Below, in pieces: positions 50,828 to 60,016 of a DNA stretch of 64,000 bases. The notes under the pieces were generated by a model that was not told the DNA's origin, made no database searches, and worked only from the letters and a program-made list of their open reading frames with translations. The stretch's first letter is position 1. Every line of letters starts with the position of its first letter. The stretch is from the NCBI GenBank assembly GCA_937898885.1, contig CALDKD010000090.1, positions 1 to 64,000 of the forward strand, read 5' to 3'. This stretch comes from an uncultured Bacteroidales bacterium (GTDB lineage Bacteria > Bacteroidota > Bacteroidia > Bacteroidales > Bacteroidaceae). Made by a program: the position numbers and the translations under genes.

Positions 50828-53152
50828 TTAAATCTCCACTATCTTACTCAAACGAATGTCACCGGCGTTGGCGCCGAGCAAAAGCTCAACCTTGCCATGC
50901 TCCAAAGCCCAGTCGTGAGCCTCCTCATTCCAGTATTTCAACTGCTCAACAGGAATGGAAAGCGTAACGCTTTTGCTTTCTCCGGCTGAAAGAGACACTC
51001 TCTTGAATGCCTTCAGCTCCTTGTACGGCCATTCCACAGTAGCATCTATGCGATGTACATAGAGCTGGGCCACCTCATCGGCCGCCACATTGCCTTCGTT
51101 CCTCAGATTGAATGTAACCTCGATAGCCTCTTTGGCTGAGTACTTGTCCTTGCTGGTGGTCATATCATCGTAGCCGAATGTAGTGTATGACAAGCCATAT
51201 CCGAACGGATAGAGAACCGGTTTCTCCTTAGTATCAAACCAACGGTAGCCAACAAGCAAATCCTCGGAATAGACTGCTGTGTTGCGGCTGTCCGAACCAT
51301 TCTGAAGTTCCTCCGCGCTCTTATTACCGACCAGTGATACGAACACATCCTCGCCTATAGGAGCATCGGTCTGCGGGAAGTTACCCAGCGCGTATGCGGG
51401 AGAGTCCTCCAGATGAATAGGATATGTGAACGGGAGATGACCGGAAGGAGCCACATTTCCAAGCAGGATGTCAGCAAGGGCATTTCCGCCCTCAGTTCCG
51501 TTAAACCAGGACTGAACAATGGCAGGAGCATTGGCATTTACAATGTTCAGGTCAACCGGCGCGCCGGCGACAGCAACGAAGACAATATTCGGGTTTACTT
51601 TTGCAATTGCCTCAACTACCTTCTCCTGATTGTATGGCAACATCATTGACTGACGGTCGCTGCCCTCTGTCTCCCACTGACGGTTATCGCCGCCTATGAA
51701 AAGCACCACATCTGCGTCGGCAGCAACCTTGACTGCCTCATCAATCAGCTTCTCTGCCGTGTTGTCCGGCTGTGCAGGTGCTCCAGGAAATCCTGGGAAA
51801 CCGCCACGACGGCCTCCCGGACGGGGACCGAAACCACCAAAGCCACCCCAGCCGCCACGGTTCTGTTGTGAGGTATATCCCTGAGCATATACAATCTCAG
51901 CCTTATCACCTATGCGGTTGCGCAGGCCTTGAAGAGGAGTAATCTCATAGAGAGCCTTAACGCCGGCTCCTACTCCACCCTGTGACATTTTCTTATCGGC
52001 ATTATCTCCAATAACGGCAATCTTGCCGGCATTATCCAGATTCAAAGGCAGGATACTACCCTCATTCTTGAGAAGCACAATTGATTTGAGAGCTACATTG
52101 TACGCAATCCTCGCCTGCTCCGGCTGGCAAGTCATAACGGTATTGGCATTGTCCTCAGGAATAGCGTCAATGACAAGTCTTACACGCAGAATCTCACGAA
52201 CTCTCTGGTCAATTACATCCTCTGATATCGCACCGGCCTTAACAGAGTCAAGCAGAGCCTGTCCGTGCCAGTTCTCGCCTGGCATCTCAACATTCAAGCC
52301 AGCCTTCACAGAGAGGACAGTGCTGTGTGTGCCGCCCCAGTCTGATATCACGAATCCCTTGAAGCCCCAGTCCTTTCTAAGAACCTGATCCAGCAGGAAC
52401 TCATTCTCGCCGCACCAGTAGCCGTTCACCTTATTATATGCGGACATAACGCCGAAGGCATCGCCCTCAACGATAGCAGCCTCAAACGGAGGCAGATAAA
52501 TCTCGCGTATGGCACGCGGGCTGGCGATTACATTGACAGTACCACGATTACTTTCCTGATTGTTAAGCGCATAGTGTTTCAGGCATACCGCAACACCCTG
52601 ATCCTGCATACCTTTTGTGTAACCAACAGACAGACGCGAGCTGAGGAAAGGATCCTCACTGAGATACTCGTATGTGCGTCCGCCGGTAGGAATACGCTGG
52701 ATGTTGATTGCCGGACCCAGCATCATATCCTTTCCGCGAAGCCTTGCCTCTATGCCCATTCCTTTTCCGTATTCGTAAGCAGTCTCCTCATCCCACGTGG
52801 CGGCCAGAGCTGAGCCAGTAGGGAAAAACGTTGCTGAATCGTTTGTAAGATGCAGGGAATTCCAGGAGTGAGGCTCCATTTCCTCGCGAATTCCGAACGG
52901 GCCGTCTGCATATATCATATCCGGTATGCTCTGAGCAGCTACACCCTCGGATGTGAACATATGCTTGCCGTGAAGCATGGCAACCTTCTCCTCAAGAGTC
53001 ATCTTGCTGATAATTTCGGTTATCTGTGCCTCATTGCCATCAAGCCTGGACTGATGTCTGTCACGGGCAAGAGTAGAGTCCTTGCCGCCGCAGGCCAGCA
53101 TAGCCACAGCGAACAATATGGTCCCTCCTGTAATCAAAAAGTCTCTTTTCAT
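50828..53152 (-). CDS. bglX: Glycoside hydrolase family 3 beta-glucosidase, lipoprotein
   Basis: 774 residues. Lipoprotein-type signal (FAVAMLACGG). TIM barrel with KGFVISDWGGTHS near 275 holding the nucleophile Asp, KHYALNNQESNR substrate-binding motif, an alpha/beta sandwich with GGDNRQWETEGSDR, and a C-terminal fibronectin-III-like domain. An unusual Gly/Pro/Arg-rich loop (FGPRPGGRRGGFPGFPGAP near 440) is inserted between barrel and sandwich. Known activity: removing terminal beta-linked glucose or xylose from oligosaccharides in the periplasm or at the surface. 17 bases upstream is the C11 protease stop. Confidence 0.88.
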   Translation of the reverse strand: MKRDFLITGGTILFAVAMLACGGKDSTLARDRHQSRLDGNEAQITEIISKMTLEEKVAMLHGKHMFTSEGVAAQSIPDMIYADGPFGIREEMEPHSWNSLHLTNDSATFFPTGSALAATWDEETAYEYGKGMGIEARLRGKDMMLGPAINIQRIPTGGRTYEYLSEDPFLSSRLSVGYTKGMQDQGVAVCLKHYALNNQESNRGTVNVIASPRAIREIYLPPFEAAIVEGDAFGVMSAYNKVNGYWCGENEFLLDQVLRKDWGFKGFVISDWGGTHSTVLSVKAGLNVEMPGENWHGQALLDSVKAGAISEDVIDQRVREILRVRLVIDAIPEDNANTVMTCQPEQARIAYNVALKSIVLLKNEGSILPLNLDNAGKIAVIGDNADKKMSQGGVGAGVKALYEITPLQGLRNRIGDKAEIVYAQGYTSQQNRGGWGGFGGFGPRPGGRRGGFPGFPGAPAQPDNTAEKLIDEAVKVAADADVVLFIGGDNRQWETEGSDRQSMMLPYNQEKVVEAIAKVNPNIVFVAVAGAPVDLNIVNANAPAIVQSWFNGTEGGNALADILLGNVAPSGHLPFTYPIHLEDSPAYALGNFPQTDAPIGEDVFVSLVGNKSAEELQNGSDSRNTAVYSEDLLVGYRWFDTKEKPVLYPFGYGLSYTTFGYDDMTTSKDKYSAKEAIEVTFNLRNEGNVAADEVAQLYVHRIDATVEWPYKELKAFKRVSLSAGESKSVTLSIPVEQLKYWNEEAHDWALEHGKVELLLGANAGDIRLSKIVEI

Positions 53153-53169
53153 TTTTATTCTTTTTTCGG

Positions 53170-54390
53170 TTAGTCAATTTTAAGAAGGCCTGTCGCCCTA
53201 TTCCATCCCGTTTCCGCAAACAACGGATTAAGCACTCCGTCGTATGCGGCAATTGGAGCAAAGCAGTTAAACCCGCAATATTCATTCAGCCGCAACTCAC
53301 TCACTACATATTCCGTATTGGCCAGATATCTCAGGCAATGGTCAAGAGCATCGTTTAACCTGACCAATGCATCAACGCCTGGTCTCAATGCTTCGGCAAC
53401 ACTCATCATATCAAACATTACCGGACGTCTGAAACGGTCACAACGTTGCAATTGCCATAAATCTATGTCTGACACGCTGACAGTCGCATTATCTACGACA
53501 TTTCTGAAAGCCTCAGTTACAAGATGAAACTGAGCCGTCTCAATAAGGGCGATACCTGCTGTTTTGTAAATACCGCTCTGAGAGTTATAGTAATCGTAAT
53601 ACTCGCGGCAAAGAGATACGTAATCAGCGTTGAAGAAATATGGCGTAACCAGCCAATAAGGAAATCCGTTGGCCATTATCTCCACTGCCGACGCGATTAT
53701 CCATTTTGCCTTTCTCTGCAATCCATACACCACCTCAGCTGAGGACATCAGGCACGCATCAAACATAATGAAATCAAACAGACTGTCTGGAATAGCCTGC
53801 GGCAACTCGTCAATATCCATCCAATCCATATTGCCGGAGCCCTCATCTGCCAACAAAGCCCTGGTTGTGTCAAACGGTCTTCGGATTCCGGATAAATCAT
53901 TCATATCAGACGAGCCGGTACGTTCCGGTACCCGAAGCTGACGCTCATCTATATACCTATGTGCCGATGACGGAGCCCAGCCCGTACCGTGAGACCAGAG
54001 CAGGAGACCGTATGACTCAGCAGGGTACTCCTTGACGACATAGTCTATGACCATCGACAGTACTTCCGGCGATGAGGAGTTCAGATTAATATCCCACATT
54101 CTGACAGTATCAACCTTCTGGTCATGTATCCTCAACAGGAACGAGTTATTATACGGTTTATCTACGAACGCCAGCAGATTGTTGTGTCCTGAGACCTCGG
54201 CATCCATACACCCCGTCATATCATTGATGTTTCCATTTATATATATGGAAAGGTTGTTATCACCGGCAATATATACCAGCATAGTCCTGTCAATAGTAAC
54301 ATCGGTGCCCTTTTCACAGCACGATGAGAACACGGACAGCAGCACGGCCGTCAGCACTATGTATATTTTATGAAATCCGGGAAATCGCAT
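53170..54390 (-). CDS. Clostripain-family (C11) cysteine peptidase, lipoprotein
   Basis: 406 residues. Lipobox-like LSVFSSCCEK at the N-terminus. The catalytic His lies in LLLWSHGTGW (~131) and the Cys in FDACLMSSAEVVY (~211), the clostripain dyad. The DEGSGNMDWMDIDEL insert between them is usual in Bacteroidales C11 enzymes. Such proteases cut after basic residues and often self-activate. Surface or periplasmic location inferred. It precedes the GH3 gene and follows the PepSY-like gene by 6 bases, so the three may be one operon. Confidence 0.82.
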   Translation of the reverse strand: MRFPGFHKIYIVLTAVLLSVFSSCCEKGTDVTIDRTMLVYIAGDNNLSIYINGNINDMTGCMDAEVSGHNNLLAFVDKPYNNSFLLRIHDQKVDTVRMWDINLNSSSPEVLSMVIDYVVKEYPAESYGLLLWSHGTGWAPSSAHRYIDERQLRVPERTGSSDMNDLSGIRRPFDTTRALLADEGSGNMDWMDIDELPQAIPDSLFDFIMFDACLMSSAEVVYGLQRKAKWIIASAVEIMANGFPYWLVTPYFFNADYVSLCREYYDYYNSQSGIYKTAGIALIETAQFHLVTEAFRNVVDNATVSVSDIDLWQLQRCDRFRRPVMFDMMSVAEALRPGVDALVRLNDALDHCLRYLANTEYVVSELRLNEYCGFNCFAPIAAYDGVLNPLFAETGWNRATGLLKID

Positions 54391-54396
54391 TCTTTA

Positions 54397-54837
54397 TCAA
54401 TCTACGTCAGTATCTATGTCAACCAGTCTGAGTGAGGCATTGAATGTAAGCTCATAGCCATTATCCAGATCAACCTCGTACAGCTTGGTATCGTGCTCAA
54501 TTTTTACAATAATCGCATCAGGGTATGAGGATTTGACATATTCGGATATTCTGGATGGTACAATGCCGGCAGGGACCTCCTTATTAATACAGTCCACCTC
54601 AGTACATGAGCCGTGGGTATCAAACTGAAGCTTGGAGCCATTGTCAAGCTTTATCTCGTATTGCGACAAGCTGGCACGTTTCTCCATCTTAGCCTTCACT
54701 ATCTCAGCATCAGGGAACCACTTATGAACAAACTCCAAAGACTTTGCAGGCAACTGACTTGCGTTTATCGCCTTGTTTTCGGAATATGAGGAAAGGCTAA
54801 GCGCCATCATTGCGATTAATAATAACAACCTTTTCAT
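54397..54837 (-). CDS. Secreted PepSY-like protein with two repeats
   Basis: 146 residues with a signal peptide (MKRLLLLIAMMALSLSSYS). Two copies of the PepSY-like (DUF2874) unit: LEFVHKWFPDAEIVKAKME...YEIKLDNGSKLQFD and ISEYVKSSYPDAIIVKIEH...YEVDLDNGYELTFN. These domains bind or inhibit proteases in related families. Its place directly upstream of a C11 protease gene supports a role in controlling that enzyme (inference). Confidence 0.75.
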   Translation of the reverse strand: MKRLLLLIAMMALSLSSYSENKAINASQLPAKSLEFVHKWFPDAEIVKAKMEKRASLSQYEIKLDNGSKLQFDTHGSCTEVDCINKEVPAGIVPSRISEYVKSSYPDAIIVKIEHDTKLYEVDLDNGYELTFNASLRLVDIDTDVD

Positions 54838-55157
54838 ACCTTTATGCCTAAATACCTTAATTATGATTGCAGACTATGGTTCTCAGAGTTCAAATATACA
54901 CAAAGTTGCCGTCTTGAAGTAATATGTTCACAAAAAAAGAGAGCACATACAAAAAAGGAAGCAGTGTTCTTTATATTCTATCTAATGTTCTAATACGTCA
55001 TATTTACATAATAATGACTAAATTGCGCATATAAATGTCGTAATGTGACGAATGGCGCATATTTGCGAACATTGGGATGAATTCTTCCACATCAGTTCAA
55101 TTAAGATTCTATTGGAGAGCATTACCTTTGCATCGGTTCAAGAAACGGCTCATAGCG

Positions 55158-55274
55158 ATGAGTGTGACTTGGTATTTTGTATTCATTAGTATTAGTATTA
55201 CGATTAGAACCTATAACCGTGGAAACATCTTGATCTCAAGGAGAAAGGCCAAGGCCTTCTCCTTGAGATATTAG
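55158..55274 (+). promoter_or_regulatory. Possible attenuator: Ile/Thr-rich leader peptide plus hairpin
   Basis: A 38-codon frame reads MSVTWYFVFISISITIRT..., with five Ile in the run FISISITIRT, and ends inside a long stem (ATCTCAAGGAG at 55233-55243 with CTCCTTGAGAT at 55259-55269, plus inner GGCC/GGCC pairing). This looks like a transcription-attenuation leader for Ile or Thr, but no biosynthetic gene follows and no U-run is present after the stem. Confidence 0.3.
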
Positions 55275-55476
55275 AGACGGCTACCGGCTGAAATACACAA
55301 AAAGACTCCCTTGTGTATTCAGGCAATTAATATAGACTCTGGATTTAAATGGTTAATGTCATTATTGGAGCAATTGTATTGGTAGATTAATACTTTCGGA
55401 GAGCCCTCAGTCTGTGAAGATAGAGGGCCCTCACTCTTTTATCAACAACAAATTTTGTCATTCGTAAAGCAAGCGT

Positions 55477-55484
55477 TAACTTTG
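55477..55484 (+). promoter_or_regulatory. -7 element of the lipid-kinase operon
   Basis: TAACTTTG, exact TAnnTTTG match, 27 bp before the ATG of the kinase, with TTTTGTC about 20 bp further upstream as a possible -33 element. Confidence 0.65.
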
Positions 55485-55510
55485 CAGTAATAATAGACAG
55501 CTGAACTCTG

Positions 55511-56404
55511 ATGAGGTATATTTTCGTAGCAAATGGCAGATCCGACAAAAAAGGCATCAACGGGGAACTCCAGGAAATGCTTAAGAACTCAGCAATTGCC
55601 AACAAATATGAGATGTACGTCACACGGGAGGCTGGAGACGCGACTTTCTTCGTAAAAGGACACTGTGAGAGTCATCCTGATGATGAGATATGCTATGTGG
55701 CCTGTGGAGGTGATGGTACCATAAATGAGGTTGTATCCGGTATCGCGGGTCACAACAACAAGTCATTGGCCATAATGGCAATGGGTACCGGCAATGATTT
55801 CGTCAAATACTACAGTGACAGGAACTTCCGTTCTGTTGACGGCATTGTAAACGGCACAAACCGCAAAATTGACCTGCTGCGTGTCAACGGCAGTCACTAT
55901 TCCATCAATGTATGCAATATTGGTTTTGAGGCTGCAGTCTGCAGTATAGCGAACAGGCTCTCTGCCAAAGGAGAGAAAAACGCATATAGGAAAGGGGTAG
56001 TAAAATCCCTTCTGTCTCACAGATACAACAAAATCACTATTACCGCCGATAACGAAAGGCTCAACAGACGCAGAATGCTGTTATGCACCTTAGCCAACAA
56101 CCATTATGTAGGAGGTGAGTTTTTATGCGCGCCACGTGCGAGAAACGATGACGGCCTGATAGATTTGTGTCTGGTAAGACCAATATCACTGCTTCGCTTC
56201 TTAGTTATGATTCCTAAATATGCCAAGGGGCTCCATCTTGACAATCCATATTGTATGAGAGTCATCAAGTACAGACAGGTAAGACACGTGGAGATTCATT
56301 CTGAGAATGATACAGAGCTTTGCCTTGATGGTGAGATGTTGCCCGGCAGAAATTTCACGGTGGATATCATTCCAAATGCTATTAATCTGATTGTTCCCAA
56401 TTAA
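55511..56404 (+). CDS. Diacylglycerol/sphingosine-type lipid kinase
   Basis: 297 residues. GGDGT at 66-70 and MGTGNDF near 97 are the nucleotide-binding and catalytic motifs of the DAGK catalytic family; LCLDGEMLPG near the C-terminus is the second family block. Length fits YegS/DgkB-like enzymes. Known reaction: ATP-dependent phosphorylation of diacylglycerol, sphingoid base or related lipid at the membrane. First gene of an operon with a Ca/Na antiporter and an Mn exporter. Confidence 0.85.
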   Translation: MRYIFVANGRSDKKGINGELQEMLKNSAIANKYEMYVTREAGDATFFVKGHCESHPDDEICYVACGGDGTINEVVSGIAGHNNKSLAIMAMGTGNDFVKYYSDRNFRSVDGIVNGTNRKIDLLRVNGSHYSINVCNIGFEAAVCSIANRLSAKGEKNAYRKGVVKSLLSHRYNKITITADNERLNRRRMLLCTLANNHYVGGEFLCAPRARNDDGLIDLCLVRPISLLRFLVMIPKYAKGLHLDNPYCMRVIKYRQVRHVEIHSENDTELCLDGEMLPGRNFTVDIIPNAINLIVPN

Positions 56405-56414
56405 TTGTCTTTAT

Positions 56415-57368
56415 ATGTGGAGTTATCTCATATTGTTGTTTGTTGGTCTGGCGCTTGTTCTTGTCGGTGCGGACGCTCTCGTTGACGGAGCTTCGGCGCT
56501 TGCACGTAAATGGGGAGTAAGCGAATTCGTAATCGGGCTTACAATTGTAGCTCTTGGCACATCAGCGCCAGAGATGGTGGTAAGTTTCATCTCCGCCATT
56601 GAGGGCAACTCGGATATGGCCGTAGGAAACATTATCGGCTCGAATATCTTCAACACCGCATTGATTCTTGGCTTGTCAGCTGTGATATGCCCAATCGCGA
56701 TTACCCGCACACACATAAAGCGTGACATACCGGTAAACATCCTTGTTACCTCTGCCCTGATATTCTTTGGTTTACGACAGACTTGGCTGGGTATTGGCAG
56801 AAATGGCATCAACCGCATAGAAGGTGCGATATTCATCGCAGTCTTTATCTGGTATATGCTCACATCATTCAAATCCGGCCAGGATGAAGAGCTAGACGAT
56901 GACACAAGGAAATTCAGCGTAATCAAGGCTTTGATTTTCATTCTTGGCGGACTGGCTGCCTTAATTTTCGGAGGGCGCCTGTTTGTGGGTAATGCAGAGC
57001 AGATAGCCAAGATGCTAGGATGGAGCGACAAGTTTATTGCCATCACCGTATTGGCGGCCGGAACATCACTGCCGGAACTTGCCACAAGCGTGGTAGCAGC
57101 GGCTAAAGGCAAGGGACAGTTGGCGCTTGGAAACATAATAGGCTCCAACACATCCAACATATTACTTATACTTGGCGGCGCATCGCTCATTAATCCGTTG
57201 GATATGAACGGCATCGCGCTTACGGACTATGCCGCGGTCTTCCTTTGCGCATTATTACTGCTGATCAGCTCATTTACCAACAAAAAAGGAATGCTGGACC
57301 GCGCTGAAGGAGTATTCTTGCTGCTGATAGAGATAGTCTATATGGGGTATCTTATATACTCTCTGTAA
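56415..57368 (+). CDS. Calcium/sodium antiporter, CaCA family (YrbG-like)
   Basis: 317 residues from ATG 56415. Ten hydrophobic helices in two inverted halves. The alpha repeats carry GTSAPEMVVSFISA..G...MAVGNIIGSNIFN and GTSLPELATSVVAA..GKGQLALGNIIGSNTSN, the ion-binding motifs with their two Glu residues. A cytoplasmic acidic loop (GQDEELDDDTRK) joins the halves. Exports Ca2+ in exchange for Na+ or H+. It starts 11 bases after the kinase stop. Confidence 0.9.
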   Translation: MWSYLILLFVGLALVLVGADALVDGASALARKWGVSEFVIGLTIVALGTSAPEMVVSFISAIEGNSDMAVGNIIGSNIFNTALILGLSAVICPIAITRTHIKRDIPVNILVTSALIFFGLRQTWLGIGRNGINRIEGAIFIAVFIWYMLTSFKSGQDEELDDDTRKFSVIKALIFILGGLAALIFGGRLFVGNAEQIAKMLGWSDKFIAITVLAAGTSLPELATSVVAAAKGKGQLALGNIIGSNTSNILLILGGASLINPLDMNGIALTDYAAVFLCALLLLISSFTNKKGMLDRAEGVFLLLIEIVYMGYLIYSL

Positions 57369-57371
57369 TTA

Positions 57372-57929
57372 ATGGGCTGGCTGGAACTGTTACTGATTGG
57401 CATAGGACTCTCTATGGATGCTTTCGCCGTATCTGTTGGTAAGGGTCTGTCGGTTGGAAAGACGAATTTGCGTCACGCGTTGAGTGTAGGCCTGTGGTTC
57501 GGTGGATTTCAGGCACTGATGCCACTCATAGGATATCTGGTTGGAGAAAGCTTCTCGTCAATAGTTGAGAGCGTTGATCACTGGATAGCTTTCGGCCTTC
57601 TGCTCCTGATAGGAGCAAATATGATTCGTGAGGCCATTAAAGGTGATGACGACAATGTTGATGGCTCTTTCAGTTTCAAGACAATGCTGATTCTGGCAAT
57701 AGCCACCAGCATTGACGCGCTGGCCTGCGGGGTGTCGTTTGCCTTCACAGATACAGACATCTGGCTGGCCATATCCATTATTGGAATCACTACATTCGTA
57801 TTGTCAATTGTCGGATTGAAAACAGGCTCATTCCTAGGTTCCAGATTTCACAAGGGGGCTGGCATTGCCGGAGGAGCTGTCCTAATCTGCATCGGACTAA
57901 AGATTTTGGCAGAGCATCTTTTATTATAA
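57372..57929 (+). CDS. mntP: Manganese efflux pump MntP
   Basis: 185 residues, six helices. The family motifs SMDAFAVSVGKG near 14-25 and SIDALACGVSFAF near 114-126 hold the two metal-binding Asp residues. Exports excess Mn2+. It begins 3 bases after the antiporter stop, completing a three-gene membrane/cation operon. Followed by a strong bidirectional terminator at 57941-57973. Confidence 0.92.
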   Translation: MGWLELLLIGIGLSMDAFAVSVGKGLSVGKTNLRHALSVGLWFGGFQALMPLIGYLVGESFSSIVESVDHWIAFGLLLLIGANMIREAIKGDDDNVDGSFSFKTMLILAIATSIDALACGVSFAFTDTDIWLAISIIGITTFVLSIVGLKTGSFLGSRFHKGAGIAGGAVLICIGLKILAEHLLL

Positions 57930-57940
57930 TCTCAAAATAA

Positions 57941-57973
57941 GAACCGGAGCACTGCCATAGTGCCCCGGTTCTA
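57941..57973. terminator. Bidirectional terminator between mntP and pepP-like gene
   Basis: AGAACCGG (57941-57948) pairs with CCGGTTCT (57966-57973), with inner GCACT/AGTGC pairing; a short T-run (TATTTCTG) follows on the plus side and A-rich DNA precedes, serving both convergent genes. Confidence 0.75.
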
Positions 57974-57997
57974 TTTCTGCTGTTACAAGAACTATTC

Positions 57998-59392
57998 TTA
58001 TCTTGCTATGAAATCCTCCACATCGTGGGAGTGATACGGAATGATCTTCTCTCCAAGCACGCGGCAACCGGTGTCTGTTATCAGAATGTCGTCCTCCAGA
58101 CGGATTCCGCCAAAGTCACGATACTCCTCAAGTTTGTCATAACAGATATAGTCGCGGTGCATCCCCTCGCCTTTCCATTTGTCAATCAGAGCAGGAATAA
58201 AGTAAATTCCGGGCTCATCGGTAAGTACCCAGCCAGGCTGGATGCGGCGTCCGCAACGCAGGCAGTTTGTACCAAACTGTGTGGATGGCCTTACCTCTTC
58301 GTCAAAGCCGACATATATCTGGCCAAGGCTCTCCATATCGTGTACGTCCATACCCATCATGTGTCCGAGGCCGTGCTGTAGGAACATTGCGTGTGCACCG
58401 GCCTGAACGGCATCCTCTGTGTTGCCTTTCATCAAGCCAAGGTCTTTCAGACGGTCTGTCATAAGACGGCATACGTCCAGATGCATATCCAGCCACTTCA
58501 TTCCAGGATGAGCCTTCTCAATTACCAGATCGTGGCAAGCCTCCACTATTGAATAGATATCACGTTGTTTCTCTGTGAAACGTCCACTTACCGGAGTTAC
58601 CCGCGTGTTGTCCGAGCAATAGTTGTTGACAGTCTCGGCACCTGCGTCGCACAGCATAAGCCTTCCGGACTCCAGTGGACGTAGCGATGGATCTCCGTGG
58701 AATATCTCGCCGTGCATCGACACGATATTGTTGAATGACACTTTGCAGCCATAACTGCTTGCAATACCGTCAAGCAATCCGCCGATGTACTTCTCCGTGA
58801 CACCGGGACGACAAGCCTTCATTGCGGTGGTGTGCATCTCGTAGCCAATGGCCATGGCACGCTCAATCTCGGCAATCTCGGCATCGCTCTTAACAGAGCG
58901 CATATCCACAACAGCCTTTATCAGGCTTAAAGATGCGTTCTCGCGTGTTTTAAGAGGATGAATGCCAAGCAAATCGCCAAGTTGAATCATTGTGTCGTGA
59001 CGATATGGAGGAAGATAATGCACCGTGCGGCCCAGAGACTTTGCTTTGTCAACAAGTTCTTTCAACCCGCTTATTGGAGCAGTAAGATCTATACCTGTCT
59101 CCTCTGCCATATCGCTGACGGAAGGCACGAAACCGGTCCAGATTATGTCCTCTATATCAATGTCGTCACCCAGAAGATACTCTTTGCTCTCATCAACATC
59201 AATCACGCCGGCCAGCCCGTCGCGATGTTGGCCGAAATAGTATAGAAAGGAACTGTCCTGCCGGAATTTATATCCATTTGCAGGATAATTGCAAGGTGCG
59301 TCGTTATTGCCAATAAAAACAATGATGCCGTTCCCTACTCTTTCGGCAAGCTCCTTTCTACGACTGACGTATGTCTGTTTATCAAACAGCAT
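57998..59392 (-). CDS. pepP: Xaa-Pro aminopeptidase, M24B family
   Basis: 464 residues. N-terminal creatinase-like domain (to ~175), then the pita-bread metallopeptidase domain with the five metal ligands visible in LCDAGAETVNNYCSDNTR (two Asp), GLGHMMGMDVHD (His), DEPGIYFIP (Glu) and GIRLEDDI (Glu). Cleaves N-terminal residues preceding proline, using Mn2+ or Zn2+ in the cytoplasm. The adjacent convergent mntP gene is probably a coincidence. It ends 24 bp from the shared terminator. Confidence 0.9.
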   Translation of the reverse strand: MLFDKQTYVSRRKELAERVGNGIIVFIGNNDAPCNYPANGYKFRQDSSFLYYFGQHRDGLAGVIDVDESKEYLLGDDIDIEDIIWTGFVPSVSDMAEETGIDLTAPISGLKELVDKAKSLGRTVHYLPPYRHDTMIQLGDLLGIHPLKTRENASLSLIKAVVDMRSVKSDAEIAEIERAMAIGYEMHTTAMKACRPGVTEKYIGGLLDGIASSYGCKVSFNNIVSMHGEIFHGDPSLRPLESGRLMLCDAGAETVNNYCSDNTRVTPVSGRFTEKQRDIYSIVEACHDLVIEKAHPGMKWLDMHLDVCRLMTDRLKDLGLMKGNTEDAVQAGAHAMFLQHGLGHMMGMDVHDMESLGQIYVGFDEEVRPSTQFGTNCLRCGRRIQPGWVLTDEPGIYFIPALIDKWKGEGMHRDYICYDKLEEYRDFGGIRLEDDILITDTGCRVLGEKIIPYHSHDVEDFIAR

Positions 59393-59396
59393 AAAA

Positions 59397-59861
59397 TTAC
59401 TTTTTCAGGAAACCGCCAAGAAGGCTGCCTGCGATACCAAGAACAGAGGCGGTCTTATTGCTCTGACCACCGCCCTTCAATGCGATAAGTATGTCCTGAA
59501 GGTCAATATCACCATCACCATCCTGGTCTTTGATGAAACCTGACAGCTTGCCCAGAACGCCAGGGAGCAGTCCGGTCACAGCATTTGTAGCAGGTGCTCC
59601 AAGACCAAGCTTGCTGGCAACGTTATTTTTGAAAAGGCTCCCTGCCAGTGCAGTGATAGGACTGGCAGCAGCATTTGCCTTGCCAGTCAGAAGCTGGGTA
59701 ATCTGGTCTATACCGCCTGGTTTTGCAGCAGTCTGCGTAAGACTTCCTATTACGGACTCTGAGATGCCGCTGAACACTTTGTCTTTAAGATTTGATGGAA
59801 TCTCCACACCACCAGCAGCCGATTTAACCTGCTGAAGAAGAATGTCACTTAATGTAGCCAT
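59397..59861 (-). CDS. DUF937-type protein with EF-hand/dockerin-like loop
   Basis: 154 residues, Ala/Gly/Leu-rich helices (AVTGLLPGVLGKLSGF). Residues ~113-124 form a perfect calcium loop (DQDGDGDIDLQD). The C-terminus is a hydrophobic Gly-rich helix (VLGIAGSLLGGFLKK). It resembles DUF937 proteins of bacterial cytoplasm, here combined with a calcium-binding loop. It starts 4 bases upstream-side of the M24B gene and is probably co-transcribed with it. Function unknown. Confidence 0.65.
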   Translation of the reverse strand: MATLSDILLQQVKSAAGGVEIPSNLKDKVFSGISESVIGSLTQTAAKPGGIDQITQLLTGKANAAASPITALAGSLFKNNVASKLGLGAPATNAVTGLLPGVLGKLSGFIKDQDGDGDIDLQDILIALKGGGQSNKTASVLGIAGSLLGGFLKK

Positions 59862-59983
59862 TGCTTAATATTTAATAAGGTTTTACAATATCGTCTTTTG
59901 CAGACCCACGAATTTAGCAATAAAATACGTTTGTTGGATAAATTTTGAAAAAAAGAAAACTTGCACCGGCATAAAATTAATGC

Positions 59984-59991
59984 TACTTTCG
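59984..59991 (+). promoter_or_regulatory. -7-like element of the zinc peptidase gene
   Basis: TACTTTCG, one mismatch to TAnnTTTG, 26 bp before the ATG at 60017. The gap 59862-60016 is AT-rich and holds no gene. Confidence 0.4.
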
Positions 59992-60016
59992 CATAGCAAA
60001 TACAAACACTTATAAT

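Larger units (their letters stand above)
54838..55510. other. 673-bp intergenic region, AT-rich with hairpins
   Basis: No full-size gene. It holds, from left to right, an AT-rich stretch, a short Ile-rich peptide frame (55158-55274), a long hairpin overlapping that frame, a 9-bp hairpin (arms 55292-55300 and 55311-55319), a GC hairpin (55403-55428) and the kinase promoter at 55477. Confidence 0.7.

Noticed and set aside
55077..55274. 65-residue protein gene
   Set aside because: The reading includes AT-rich non-coding DNA and a hairpin. Composition is not protein-like except for the short Ile-rich leader segment, so it is treated as a possible leader only.
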